This document shows, piece by piece, positions 34,957 to 43,854 of a stretch of 64,000 nt of DNA. The translations under genes were made by a program, and so were the position numbers. Below the pieces are notes generated by a model, which saw only the letters and a program-made list of their open reading frames with translations, searched no databases and was not told the DNA's origin. The stretch is from Euryarchaeota archaeon UBA439 (lineage in GTDB: Archaea > Thermoplasmatota > Poseidoniia > Poseidoniales > Thalassarchaeaceae). The stretch is from the NCBI GenBank assembly GCA_002497245.1, contig DANB01000011.1, positions 62,420 through 126,419 on the forward strand, written 5' to 3'. How positions within the stretch are numbered: the stretch's first letter is position 1; each line of letters starts with the position of its first letter.

Positions 34957-36671
34957 ATTCTTCGTCTAAGGTTCTCGATGATTTCATCAGTTTCTCCTAA
35001 TAATGAAAGTGTAGAGTCTATATCTCCTTCATCTAATAATTTCTTACATCCAGAAATTTTGCTCTCAGCGTTCATTCTCATTGGATCATTGACTTTAATG
35101 TTAGAAGAATCTAGTTTTTTTCTTAAGTCAATCCACTCACTTTCTACGAATGTGTATAATTCTAAAGCCTCTGATTTTGATTTTTCATATATTTGAAGAT
35201 CTTTTGTAAGTGATTCTAAAAGTCTAGATGCTTCAACCCACTGTTCTAAATCTACTTTATCTTCAATATTCTTCAATTCGTTTCTCCACCCATCACCAGA
35301 TTGGCCAGTAGGAAATCTTGCAATCAATTTTTTCCTCTGCCTAAGTGCGCGTTGTACTTTTTGCATGGATTCAGAAACCTTATTTATATCTCTGATAATA
35401 CTTGTAGCCAATCCTTTAGCAAGTGAAGAATTGCCTGAATCTAATGCATTCTTTGACTCTAATAATCTCTCTTTAGTACTAATTGAGAAACTGTCATCAA
35501 CATCTTGGATTGCCTTTTCTGCTTCGATTATTGCTTCTTTGGCTTCTATTGTAGTAGCTTCTAAACTGTCAAGATGTCCGGAAACTGAAGATGCTATCTT
35601 AATTGCTTCAATTGGATTCTCCGATTCAAGTGCTTCCTTTGCAGAATCAATTATATTTTTTATTGAGTCTAATTGGATCTGTTGAATATTAGAGATTAAT
35701 TCTTCAGCACCTGCAATTTCATCAACTGCATTTTGCCAATATTGAATTACCTCCTCGGACTTCTTTTTGGAAAGCCGGAAAAATATCTCTGCTTCCCTTA
35801 GTGACCCGAAATCAGATTCTTTTTCTCCAGATTCAAATGCCTCTCTTGGACCGTTTATTCCAGGGGCTATGGATTCTGCTTTCTTCAAAAATAGATAAGT
35901 TTCTTGTTTTATGTCATCTAAGTCTCTAGTCAACGCTTGAACTCTTTCAATTTCTTCTTCAGCGAGTGATATTGCCTCCATGCCTCTCTCAGGATCATTC
36001 CAACATTCCTCTCTTGCTTTCTTCAAAATTGAAGAGGCTTGTTCTAGAGAGATTCCTTTGCTTCGTAATAGTAATACTTGCCCTTCAACGGTATCAAGTT
36101 TCTTGATGAATTTTTTTCTTGATTTGTGATTCATATCCTTGGATAATAAGTCAGGAGCCATAGTAACTAATACACAAATTAAGACAAATAAATAAACGTA
36201 CATTTCCGACGAAATGGAATACATAATTGAGGCTGCAAATGCGAGTCCGAGAAAACTAGTCAGTCCTCTCCATCTTCTAGATGAATGAGTTATAGAAAGG
36301 TTTTTTCTAGCAACAGACCAAAGAAATATTGCTAATAGAAAATATATTAATCCCGATATTAAAGCGTCATTATATTCGATATTAGAGACTGATAATGCTA
36401 ACAAACTAGGATAAGAGATATTAGCAATTACACCTAATCTAGATCTCTGAATTAGTCCATAATCAATCAAGTCAATTACAACTAATGAAGAAATAAATAT
36501 CATAGATATTGGGCCTAAGCGAGGTAATAGCTCTGGCGAACCAAATAAACCAGAGAATAACCACCAGGATGCAGAAAAAATAAGTAAAAAAGTTACAGAT
36601 AATGCTATTCTTTCAACTCGAACTCTATGATCTCGAATCACTCGATCAGGGTAGTCGGGTAGTAGAATCAC
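34953..36671 (-). CDS. Membrane protein with long coiled-coil domain, unknown function
   Basis: The first about 190 residues contain five or six membrane segments, for example ALSVTFLLIFSASWWLF and ISMIFISSLVVIDLI. The remaining 380 residues are almost wholly helical, alternating Glu/Lys/Ala heptads, and resemble stacked coiled coils (EAISLAEEEIERVQAL, KEALESENPIEAIKIAS). Repeated phrases like ALDSGNSSLAKGLA and LLDEGDIDSTLSLL suggest helical-hairpin repeats. No enzymatic motif is seen. The start is GTG, preceded by TTGTGAT five bases away. The last four bases (CTAG) overlap the stop of trhO. It may be a membrane-attached scaffold, but that is a guess. Confidence 0.82.
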   Translation of the reverse strand: MILLPDYPDRVIRDHRVRVERIALSVTFLLIFSASWWLFSGLFGSPELLPRLGPISMIFISSLVVIDLIDYGLIQRSRLGVIANISYPSLLALSVSNIEYNDALISGLIYFLLAIFLWSVARKNLSITHSSRRWRGLTSFLGLAFAASIMYSISSEMYVYLFVLICVLVTMAPDLLSKDMNHKSRKKFIKKLDTVEGQVLLLRSKGISLEQASSILKKAREECWNDPERGMEAISLAEEEIERVQALTRDLDDIKQETYLFLKKAESIAPGINGPREAFESGEKESDFGSLREAEIFFRLSKKKSEEVIQYWQNAVDEIAGAEELISNIQQIQLDSIKNIIDSAKEALESENPIEAIKIASSVSGHLDSLEATTIEAKEAIIEAEKAIQDVDDSFSISTKERLLESKNALDSGNSSLAKGLATSIIRDINKVSESMQKVQRALRQRKKLIARFPTGQSGDGWRNELKNIEDKVDLEQWVEASRLLESLTKDLQIYEKSKSEALELYTFVESEWIDLRKKLDSSNIKVNDPMRMNAESKISGCKKLLDEGDIDSTLSLLGETDEIIENLRRRI

Positions 36672-36723
36672 AATTAATCACAATGTGTTATGACTCATGA
36701 GTGCTGCGGATATTTGTTTCAGA

Positions 36724-38829
36724 TTATGGCCTTTGAGAATCTACTCCCCAGAGCTTATTCACAATAATAACAAATAATGATAAAAATACAAAGACTAACA
36801 AAACTGTTTGTATTGGTTTTTGCCAAGATGGTTCAACTGGAATGTTAGATTCAATATTTATTTGACCATTCTCTCCTGCACTCTCACTCTGCCACTTAAA
36901 GTATGTACTGATCGGAGTCGAACTGCTCAACTCAAAACTCAATTCTACATCGAAATATCCGGGAGAGTTAGAATTTGCAGCGGGCACTCCAACGAATGGC
37001 CCACATTGACTATCTACACAAAACTGCCCAGACCCAGATGATGCTCTATTATTTTTCAGAGATGCTGAAAATAAAACCGTGTTCCCCTCAATTAGTTTAC
37101 CATCAATTTCGGTAGAAATCAATTCAATATCTACACCCAAACTTGGAGAAATTGCTAATCCAAATGCAAGATTCTGATGATTCAAAGAAGAATCATATGC
37201 ATCTATACTAAAGACATGAGTCCCAGAAGTAAACGGTCCAAGAGTCATTTTATCTATTTGATTCATTGTAACATTATCAAGAATTATTCCATTATCAATT
37301 GATAAAGACCACCTGGTATCATTAATTGAATCTAAATCGTCAAAAGACTGTTGTAGAGAGATTGTAATTAAATCCCCCTCTCTAGCTAGATTATTAGATG
37401 AAATCGATTGATTATTGATTATTAAGTCGGGAACTATTGTTGGCCCTATACCATCCAAAACAATTATTTCCCATTCTTCATAAATCGTATTTCCGGCATC
37501 ATCAGAAATTGTCAGATTAACTGACCATGATGTAGGGGGCTTAGCTTTATGACGTTCAGAAAGATTTAGATGAAGCCCGTTTACATTATCATTTTGATAA
37601 AATGCATCGGAGAAATCAAGATTATTTACATCTCTATGAATATAATTAGGAGTCTTATTTGATATAATTTTAATATCCACAGGTGATTCAGAATTAGGGT
37701 CATTTGCTGAAATATTAAATGAAATACTTGTATCTGATTTAACTGCTATAGATTGATTAATATCAAATGTGATTATCTCATTATTTTCATTTATGTAAGA
37801 GATTACTGATTCCCAAGTTGGGAAAATAGAATCAATTACTATCTCCTCATACCATGTATCTGTAACATTAAACCAATCTTTACAATACATAGCTATGCTA
37901 GCAACATCTCCTTCTTGAAAACCATAATCTTGAGAAATGAAACTTAGATTAGAGCCATAGTGCGTCAAAACAAGAGTATCATTATTTGACAATGTCCACC
38001 ATTGTTGATTATTATCTAAAGTACTATCATCACATTCTCCATAATATAATGTATTAGAGGTTAAAGTAATCATTGTTCCAGTTGAAGTTCTGTAACCCAA
38101 AGCATTGGGCATTTGATTATTAGAAATTGTTACTCGAATATTACTTGCAACATTTGCTTCAGAGCGATTTACAATAAATTCACCGGGTTCTCCAGAAAAT
38201 ATTTCTCCCATTGCACTATATGTGTATTCCCAATCTGCTGGAAGAAAAATCATTAACGGAACTTCTTCAACTAATGAACCGACCCTGGGGAAATCAATAA
38301 TTCTAGTAACACGACTATCTGTATGCCCTATCAAATCAGTTGACTCATTCCACCCCCATGTGGAGTTTTCTAATTCTATTGGACCTGCCACTACTTTAGA
38401 CGTAAGTAAATTAACTCCTTGGGGCGAATAAAGAGGATTATAATCAAAAATACAGCAACCACCATTTTCAGAATTGGTCCAGTTTCTTTCTGTACGAAAT
38501 AATTGGTCAAATAAATCTGATTCATTTGAATCAATAAAGCCATCAGAGTTTCCTAGATGGATATCAATTTGAGCCCTAAGTCCTAATTCCGAATTCAGAA
38601 GAAGATCGGTTCCAATCTGATCAGAGAGGATTATAGATGACTCCCAAGAGGCATTAAATTCTGAATTAACTTCTATTTCATCTTCTATAATAAATTTCGA
38701 ATAACCTGTAATTGAAGAAAGAATATCTTCATCACTAATATTTTGATCAGCTGTAGCACTAACAGAAGTGTTATTCAAGCTAAAAATAACTAGGAATACC
38801 AATAAAAATGATAATGTATTTTTGTTCAT
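36724..38829 (-). CDS. Secreted, membrane-anchored protein with Ig-like regions
   Basis: About 701 residues from MNKNTLSFLLV. The N-terminal signal peptide has hydrophobic core SFLLVFLVIFSL and cleavage likely after SVSA. One membrane helix close to the C-terminus (VLLVFVFLSLFVIIVNKLW) gives a type I topology. The body is Asn/Ser/Asp-rich with many glycosylation sequons. A calcium-type aspartate pattern (GNSDGFIDSNESDLFDQL) lies near residue 95, and Ig-like regions such as SFNISANDPNSESPVDIKI and DDAGNTIYEEWEIIVLDG follow. It resembles the protein at 16583-19588 in style, not in clear sequence. The gene begins four bases after the kinase gene ends, so it is in its operon. Confidence 0.83.
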   Translation of the reverse strand: MNKNTLSFLLVFLVIFSLNNTSVSATADQNISDEDILSSITGYSKFIIEDEIEVNSEFNASWESSIILSDQIGTDLLLNSELGLRAQIDIHLGNSDGFIDSNESDLFDQLFRTERNWTNSENGGCCIFDYNPLYSPQGVNLLTSKVVAGPIELENSTWGWNESTDLIGHTDSRVTRIIDFPRVGSLVEEVPLMIFLPADWEYTYSAMGEIFSGEPGEFIVNRSEANVASNIRVTISNNQMPNALGYRTSTGTMITLTSNTLYYGECDDSTLDNNQQWWTLSNNDTLVLTHYGSNLSFISQDYGFQEGDVASIAMYCKDWFNVTDTWYEEIVIDSIFPTWESVISYINENNEIITFDINQSIAVKSDTSISFNISANDPNSESPVDIKIISNKTPNYIHRDVNNLDFSDAFYQNDNVNGLHLNLSERHKAKPPTSWSVNLTISDDAGNTIYEEWEIIVLDGIGPTIVPDLIINNQSISSNNLAREGDLITISLQQSFDDLDSINDTRWSLSIDNGIILDNVTMNQIDKMTLGPFTSGTHVFSIDAYDSSLNHQNLAFGLAISPSLGVDIELISTEIDGKLIEGNTVLFSASLKNNRASSGSGQFCVDSQCGPFVGVPAANSNSPGYFDVELSFELSSSTPISTYFKWQSESAGENGQINIESNIPVEPSWQKPIQTVLLVFVFLSLFVIIVNKLWGVDSQRP

Positions 38830-38833
38830 CTTT

Positions 38834-39826
38834 TCACACTCTTGAATCATTAAAAATGATTGATGAACCATTAAAGTCAATGTTCAGAGGTAACATTCTA
38901 TGCTCAGAAGAGAACTCAGATTGTAATTTTTCACGAAGTTGTGGGTCTCCATGGACAAGGAAGAATCCTCCGCCTCCAGCACCTAATAATTTAGCCCCAT
39001 TAGCACCATTAGACATTATTCGGCTATACATCTCATCAAGAAAATCGTTGCTTACATTTGAAGAAATACCTCTTTTCATGGACCATGCTTCATTGAGAAG
39101 AATACCTAGTTTTGATAATTCTCCTGAAGAAAGGAAATTTCTCGCTTCATCTGCCTGTTCCCTTATTCTAATTAGATTATCAATGGCAGATTTCCCCTCT
39201 TCTTCAGAATTTAATAGTACAGCAGAAGCAGAACGATTCTGACCAGTGAAGATAAGAGTGAATTCATCTGAAATATTCAACTGTGTTTTCTCAGAAATAT
39301 TAATTGGATCAACGATTACATTTCCATCGGGACAGAACCTGATTGAGTTTATCCCGCCGAAAGATGCAGCGTATTGATCTTGTCTACCAATAGGCTGACC
39401 CAGTATCTTAATCTCAATTTCACATGCTTCAGATGCCAATTGAGATGCCGAAACATTTCGCCCGGCGAAACAATGTAAAGCATTTAGCAAACCTACAGTG
39501 ACTGCAGAAGAAGAACCTAAACCGGTCCCTCTAGATGGAATATCGGCTATTGTAGTGATTTCAACTCCAGAAGTAACACCAGTTATTCTCATCGATTCAC
39601 GAACTAATTCATGTTCAAGGTCTTCAAAATTGTCTACAACTTCTAACTTTGAATAAGATAATCTAATTCTTTCATCAAAACGCCTATTGACAATTACGTG
39701 AATGTATCGATCAATGGCAAGAGATGTAACCATTCCGCCCTTTTCAGAGGTCTTAGAGAACCAATCTACGTCGGTTCCACCGCCACAAAATGAAACTCGA
39801 ACTGGCGTCCGACTGATTATCATCAT
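38834..39826 (-). CDS. GHMP-family sugar kinase (heptose 7-phosphate kinase-like)
   Basis: The protein begins IISRTPVRVSFCGGGTDVDWF, like D-glycero-D-manno-heptose 7-phosphate kinase (HddA) and other sugar GHMP kinases. The ATP loop SRGTGLGSSSAVTVGLLNAL is complete. A further GHMP motif, AKLLGAGGGGFFLV, is near the C-terminus. About 330 residues. It should phosphorylate a sugar or sugar phosphate at its anomeric position, feeding nucleotide-sugar synthesis for glycans. The acceptor is unknown, and no nucleotidyltransferase is adjacent. An upstream ATG at 39844 (MNYPISM) is possible. The divergent neighbour is pyrB. Confidence 0.87.
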   Translation of the reverse strand: MMIISRTPVRVSFCGGGTDVDWFSKTSEKGGMVTSLAIDRYIHVIVNRRFDERIRLSYSKLEVVDNFEDLEHELVRESMRITGVTSGVEITTIADIPSRGTGLGSSSAVTVGLLNALHCFAGRNVSASQLASEACEIEIKILGQPIGRQDQYAASFGGINSIRFCPDGNVIVDPINISEKTQLNISDEFTLIFTGQNRSASAVLLNSEEEGKSAIDNLIRIREQADEARNFLSSGELSKLGILLNEAWSMKRGISSNVSNDFLDEMYSRIMSNGANGAKLLGAGGGGFFLVHGDPQLREKLQSEFSSEHRMLPLNIDFNGSSIIFNDSRV

Positions 39827-39881
39827 GCTTATGGGATAATTCATTACTCATCAAGACAGCGGAATACGGTCATCAAAGGTT

Positions 39882-39890
39882 ATACTTAGA
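39882..39890 (+). promoter_or_regulatory. TATA-like promoter of pyrBI
   Basis: TTATACTTA lies about 55 bases before the pyrB ATG. That would give a leader of about 30 bases holding the AGGGG ribosome-binding sequence at 39928-39932. Confidence 0.45.
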
Positions 39891-39939
39891 GGGCAATACA
39901 TATGACCGACTTCTGACGCGATTAACTAGGGGAACGAGT

Positions 39940-40872
39940 ATGGGCGACCTTATCACGATGGATGATTTAACAAATGAAGAGATATTGCAAGTACTTGATA
40001 ATGCAAGAAGGTTATTGCCGGTTGCCAAAGGTGAAGCATACTTGCCTTTACTTCAAGGGAAGGTTTTAGGAAATCTATTCTTTGAGAATTCCACACGTAC
40101 TCGAATGTCATTTGAAACTGCTATGAAAAGATTAGGTGGTGAAGTTTTGAATCTAAGTTCCATTGGCTCTTCAGTAGCGAAAGGTGAAACTCTGTATGAT
40201 ACTATGCAGATGGTAGATGGATACGCAGATATCGCCGTCATTAGACATCCCAACCAAGGGGCTGCTCAATATAGTGCAGATGCTGTTGAAATACCAGTTT
40301 TAAATGGTGGAGATGGAGCAGGGAATCATCCAACTCAGACTATGCTAGATTTATTCACAATTCGTGAAGCTCATGGCAGTCTTAAAGATTTGAATGTAAT
40401 GATGGTAGGAGACCTTAGATATGGAAGAACAACACATAGCTTATCTCATGCATTAGTCAGATTTGGGGCTAAAATAACTCTAGTTTCGCCTGATTCACTT
40501 AGAATGCCTGAAGAAATAGTCTCAGATCTGAAGAAACATGGCGGAGATATAAATGAAACAGAAGAAATGTCATCAGCAATTGATTCTGCTGATGTAATAT
40601 ATATGACAAGAATACAGAAGGAAAGATTCCCAGATGAAGATGAATACATCAAAGTAGCAGGAATTTATAAATTAACAAAAGATGATCTCTCCGGAGCTAA
40701 AGCAGAAATGATAGTCATGCATCCTCTACCAAGAGTGAATGAATTACATGCTAGTGTTGATTCAACAAGACATGCTAGATATTTCCAGCAAGCATTTAAT
40801 GGAGTTCCAACTAGAATGGCTTTACTATGCAGAAGTTTAGGAGTAAAGATTCCAAAGAAGGTGAAGAAATGA
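39940..40872 (+). CDS. pyrB: Aspartate carbamoyltransferase, catalytic subunit
   Basis: Joins carbamoyl phosphate and aspartate in the first committed step of pyrimidine synthesis. The phosphate-binding motif ENSTRTRMSFETAMKRLGG is in the N-terminal domain, SVAKGETLYDTMQMV supplies the next conserved loop, and NGGDGAGNHPTQTMLDL is the linker signature. The aspartate-binding domain has VGDLRYGRTTHSL and HPLPRVNE. Length is 310 residues, typical for archaeal PyrB. Its stop overlaps the pyrI start by four bases (ATGA), which ensures coupled production of both subunits. Confidence 0.97.
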   Translation: MGDLITMDDLTNEEILQVLDNARRLLPVAKGEAYLPLLQGKVLGNLFFENSTRTRMSFETAMKRLGGEVLNLSSIGSSVAKGETLYDTMQMVDGYADIAVIRHPNQGAAQYSADAVEIPVLNGGDGAGNHPTQTMLDLFTIREAHGSLKDLNVMMVGDLRYGRTTHSLSHALVRFGAKITLVSPDSLRMPEEIVSDLKKHGGDINETEEMSSAIDSADVIYMTRIQKERFPDEDEYIKVAGIYKLTKDDLSGAKAEMIVMHPLPRVNELHASVDSTRHARYFQQAFNGVPTRMALLCRSLGVKIPKKVKK

Positions 40873-41336
40873 CTGAAATGAGACGTGTAACTGCAATTTG
40901 TAATGGCACTGCAATCGACCATATACCATCAGGTCATGCTTTACAAGTACTGAAAATGTTGAGATTAGATGTTGGAAGATCTAATCCAATTTCTATGGTA
41001 ATGAATGCCCCTAGTGGAAAAATGGGTAGAAAAGATGTTTTGAAAATTGAAGATAGGGAATTAAATCAGGAAGAATTGGATCGTTTAGCTCTTATTGCCC
41101 CAAAGGCATCAGTTGCAATTATTCGAAATTATCATGTCGCAGAGAAAAGAACTATCGAACTTGGTTCAGAATTAATAAACATAGTAAGATGTTCATTTTC
41201 AAATTGTATAACTAAAAACTCTCGTGAGCCTTTACCTCATAAATTAAAGATTATTTCTGCAGAACCTATGGAAATACGATGTTCATATTGTGGAAAGAAT
41301 CAAGATATCAATGAAATTGTTGATTTTATAATCTAA
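40869..41336 (+). CDS. pyrI: Aspartate carbamoyltransferase, regulatory subunit
   Basis: The regulatory chain binds nucleotide effectors (CTP, UTP, ATP) in an N-terminal allosteric domain and attaches to PyrB through a C-terminal zinc domain. About 155 residues. VTAICNGTAIDHIPSGHALQVLKML opens the allosteric domain. The four zinc cysteines are in CSFSNC and CSYCGK. I start at the ATG overlapping the pyrB stop, because the longer frame runs inside pyrB. Feedback control of pyrimidine synthesis is therefore expected. Its stop overlaps the stop of the convergent thiolation gene by four bases. Confidence 0.97.
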   Translation: MTEMRRVTAICNGTAIDHIPSGHALQVLKMLRLDVGRSNPISMVMNAPSGKMGRKDVLKIEDRELNQEELDRLALIAPKASVAIIRNYHVAEKRTIELGSELINIVRCSFSNCITKNSREPLPHKLKIISAEPMEIRCSYCGKNQDINEIVDFII

Positions 41337-42328
41337 TTTTCTTCTAACCAACGTTTCATAGTACAGGCTTGACAAATTTTCCTACTAGTTATTTCTCCAC
41401 ATTCCTCACAATTCTTAATTTCTGATTTAATAGGATTGACTTCTTTGTATAACTTACGTATTTGGTCTAAAGAATGCAATAGACCGTGCCTAGAACCAGG
41501 AGTAATTGTTTCCATATCAGCAATTATTCTGCGACTTAATTGCCTCATTGCTCCCGGAGCGTGGGGGCAATCCCCATCATGAATAGGTAAATTTGAGGAA
41601 ATTGCATGAGCATGAATCTCTTGCTCAGGAATCCAGCGCAGAGGAACAACTCTAGGTGCAAGACCCTCGATTGGATCATCAGTATGAGGAGCCAAACGGA
41701 CTGATCTCTCGATATTTCCTTTCTGAAAATTCATTATTATTGATTGGGCCATATCATCTAGATTATGCCCCAAAGCCATAATGTCGGCTCCAACTTTCTC
41801 TGCTAAAGCATTGATTCCTTGTCTTCTAAAAACTCCACAATAAGAACAAGGCATCATACCCTTAGCATCAGGATTATTTTCTCCAATAACATCCATTTTA
41901 TTTACTACATTATCCATCCTATCATAGCCCATTTCTTCATATGACAACGTTTCAAATCTGACATCTAGAGATTCTGAAAGTTCTCTTGCAAGTTCAAGTG
42001 AAGGAGAACGATATCCGTCAATACCCTCGTCTATACAACCAGAAATAATTTCTACATCTCTTCTTTGGCCAATAATATCGACAAGCATACTCAATAGCAC
42101 TGCTGAATCCTTGCCTCCTGAAATAGCCACAAATATTCTGAATGGGGTACCATCAGAATGTCGAGCATCTTTGGGTAGGTTAATCTGTAAACGTACTTCC
42201 TTAGCTACTCTTTTCCTGATTGAAGAAGCTAAATGTTTACCACACAAATGTTGACCACTATATTCCTGAAATAGAATAGATGGTTCCCTACATTGACTGC
42301 AGGATTGTATCGAGAGCCCCTCGCCCAT
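41333..42328 (-). CDS. TtuA/Ncs6-type tRNA thiolation enzyme
   Basis: An adenylating PP-loop enzyme that exchanges oxygen for sulfur in tRNA uridine. The 331 residues have an N-terminal zinc finger (CSQCREP and HLCGKH), the PP-loop SGGKDSAVLL near 91-100, MPCSYCGVFRR in the active-site cysteine region, GHNLDDMAQ, and a C-terminal zinc finger (CEECG and CQAC). These three cysteine groups are typical of TtuA/Ncs6. TtuA thiolates position 54 and Ncs6 the wobble position 34; which applies cannot be read from sequence. It is convergent with pyrI. The sulfur-carrier partner is not in the window. Confidence 0.92.
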   Translation of the reverse strand: MGEGLSIQSCSQCREPSILFQEYSGQHLCGKHLASSIRKRVAKEVRLQINLPKDARHSDGTPFRIFVAISGGKDSAVLLSMLVDIIGQRRDVEIISGCIDEGIDGYRSPSLELARELSESLDVRFETLSYEEMGYDRMDNVVNKMDVIGENNPDAKGMMPCSYCGVFRRQGINALAEKVGADIMALGHNLDDMAQSIIMNFQKGNIERSVRLAPHTDDPIEGLAPRVVPLRWIPEQEIHAHAISSNLPIHDGDCPHAPGAMRQLSRRIIADMETITPGSRHGLLHSLDQIRKLYKEVNPIKSEIKNCEECGEITSRKICQACTMKRWLEEN

Positions 42329-42375
42329 AATGTGCCGTCAAGTATTCTCCGCTTGAACCCAACGAGTCAAAGATA

Positions 42376-42651
42376 GTGATTAAGCGATGGATTGATGACC
42401 TCGATGCTCCTGATAGAGGTATGAATGACCACCCCTCCTTAACCAATGGGAAAAAAGTAAGTAGATTTGGTCCTTGGTTACATCGTTTTTTAGTTTTCAT
42501 TACTATTTTAATAACAATCTCATTTCAAGAACAAATAGTTCAACTTATACAGCATTTAGATATTGAAAATAATATTATAATCATAGTTATTGAATTTGCA
42601 TTAATTATTTCCATCTGGGGAACTCTTCATAAAATGTTACGATTGAGTTAG
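42376..42651 (+). CDS. Small two-helix membrane protein, hypothetical
   Basis: 91 residues from a GTG start, or 76 from the ATG at 42421. Two hydrophobic segments (FLVFITILITISF and IIIIVIEFALIISIWG) are joined by a short acidic/amide loop, behind a charged N-terminus. It ends with a stop codon overlapping that of the convergent membrane protein by four bases, as at other convergent gene pairs here, which supports it being real. Nothing identifies its function. It lies divergent from the thiolation gene, 47 bases away. Confidence 0.55.
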   Translation: MIKRWIDDLDAPDRGMNDHPSLTNGKKVSRFGPWLHRFLVFITILITISFQEQIVQLIQHLDIENNIIIIVIEFALIISIWGTLHKMLRLS

Positions 42652-43841
42652 TTTCTAATTTTTGAAAGGCCTGTCTCAATAACTCCGGTAAGTCTTTGCC
42701 ACGGAATTACGAATCTTCCGCCAGCAACAACAATCATGAATAATGACGCTGAAATTACTTTACCATAAGTTAGTTGTAATTCTAAAGACTCCTTTACTTG
42801 ACCAGACCACTGAGAACCCTCTAAGAATCCGACGAATGAAATTAAGAAATCATCAAATTCAAGAGCGAGAGCTGTTGTTAAACTTACAACAATCATTACT
42901 CCAAATAGATGTATTAAATGCCCATTAATAATATTATTAAATTGATTGACATATTCTGGATCATTCTTTGATGCTTCGGGAAGTACAGAAGTATACTCGA
43001 GATTTGTTATTACTGCTAATCCAGATTCTAAAAATACCAATAATAGTATAGCCACTGTCAATAAATCAAAAGCTAATGGAGAAATTAATCCCCCAAACAA
43101 GGTCGCTTCACCAATCTGAGCAGATAGGGGTCTCAATCCAACATCTACTGCGGTAGTTACTCCTTCAAATGTCAACATTGCATGGATTCCAATAACCATC
43201 AAAAAGTAACCAGTAGCCCATGTAATCATCCTCTTAGAAAGACCCCAAATTCCCATCAAACCTATAAGAATTGGAGCGAAAACAATACCAAAAAAGATTA
43301 GTTCAAAGAAAAACTCGAACGGGGCTAAAACTAATTCGATATGATTATATTGATCGTCAGCATTTCCTATTGGAAGATAAGGGCCATATGAAACCATGCC
43401 TATCAACCAAGAAATTAGGAATGGAAGGAGGAACCAAGAGGCCAGAATTATACTTAATGTTCTTTTGATAATTAATTGAGTTCTTTCTCCGCGTGTTTGC
43501 ACGAATACCCATAATGCAGTCAAAACAAAACATAGTATCAAAGGCATAGTAAACGCATCAAAACCAGATTCATTAATTCCAGTAATAAAATTAGGAAGAA
43601 TAGTATTTCCATTAGATTCCATCCATCTCAAACCTCTAGTATGTTCATATGCTGGACACCAACCATCTGAACCGGAGTTTGCGACAAACTTGTCGGAACA
43701 TTCACCATACAATTTACTCATTTTTTGCATTAAAAATAATAGAGAAATTGTAGATAAAGTTTGTAATAGAAGTACTTGCCATCTAAAACGTAATTTCTTG
43801 ATATGGAGGGTTTTTGATTCTGGTACTACATCGATTGCCAT
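42648..43841 (-). CDS. Multi-pass membrane protein, unknown function
   Basis: About 397 residues with roughly eight hydrophobic segments, for example QVLLLQTLSTISLLFLM, TMPLILCFVLTALWVFV and FLLPFLISWLIGMVSY. Loops carry few charged residues. GGGAGGTTAAAAAT precedes the start, a strong ribosome-binding site. It follows the DUF58 gene by 13 bases, and the three genes (DUF4350, DUF58 and this one) make one operon. A loop of about 50 residues with a C..C pattern (GECSDKFVANSGSDGWCPAYEH) between helices 1 and 2 may form a disulfide outside the cell. No family is recognised. Confidence 0.8.
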   Translation of the reverse strand: MAIDVVPESKTLHIKKLRFRWQVLLLQTLSTISLLFLMQKMSKLYGECSDKFVANSGSDGWCPAYEHTRGLRWMESNGNTILPNFITGINESGFDAFTMPLILCFVLTALWVFVQTRGERTQLIIKRTLSIILASWFLLPFLISWLIGMVSYGPYLPIGNADDQYNHIELVLAPFEFFFELIFFGIVFAPILIGLMGIWGLSKRMITWATGYFLMVIGIHAMLTFEGVTTAVDVGLRPLSAQIGEATLFGGLISPLAFDLLTVAILLLVFLESGLAVITNLEYTSVLPEASKNDPEYVNQFNNIINGHLIHLFGVMIVVSLTTALALEFDDFLISFVGFLEGSQWSGQVKESLELQLTYGKVISASLFMIVVAGGRFVIPWQRLTGVIETGLSKIRN

Positions 43842-43854
43842 ATTTTTAACCTCC

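Noticed and set aside
42288..42500. Minus-strand frame overlapping the thiolation gene start
   Set aside because: It overlaps both the thiolation gene and the small membrane gene and shows no recognisable feature.
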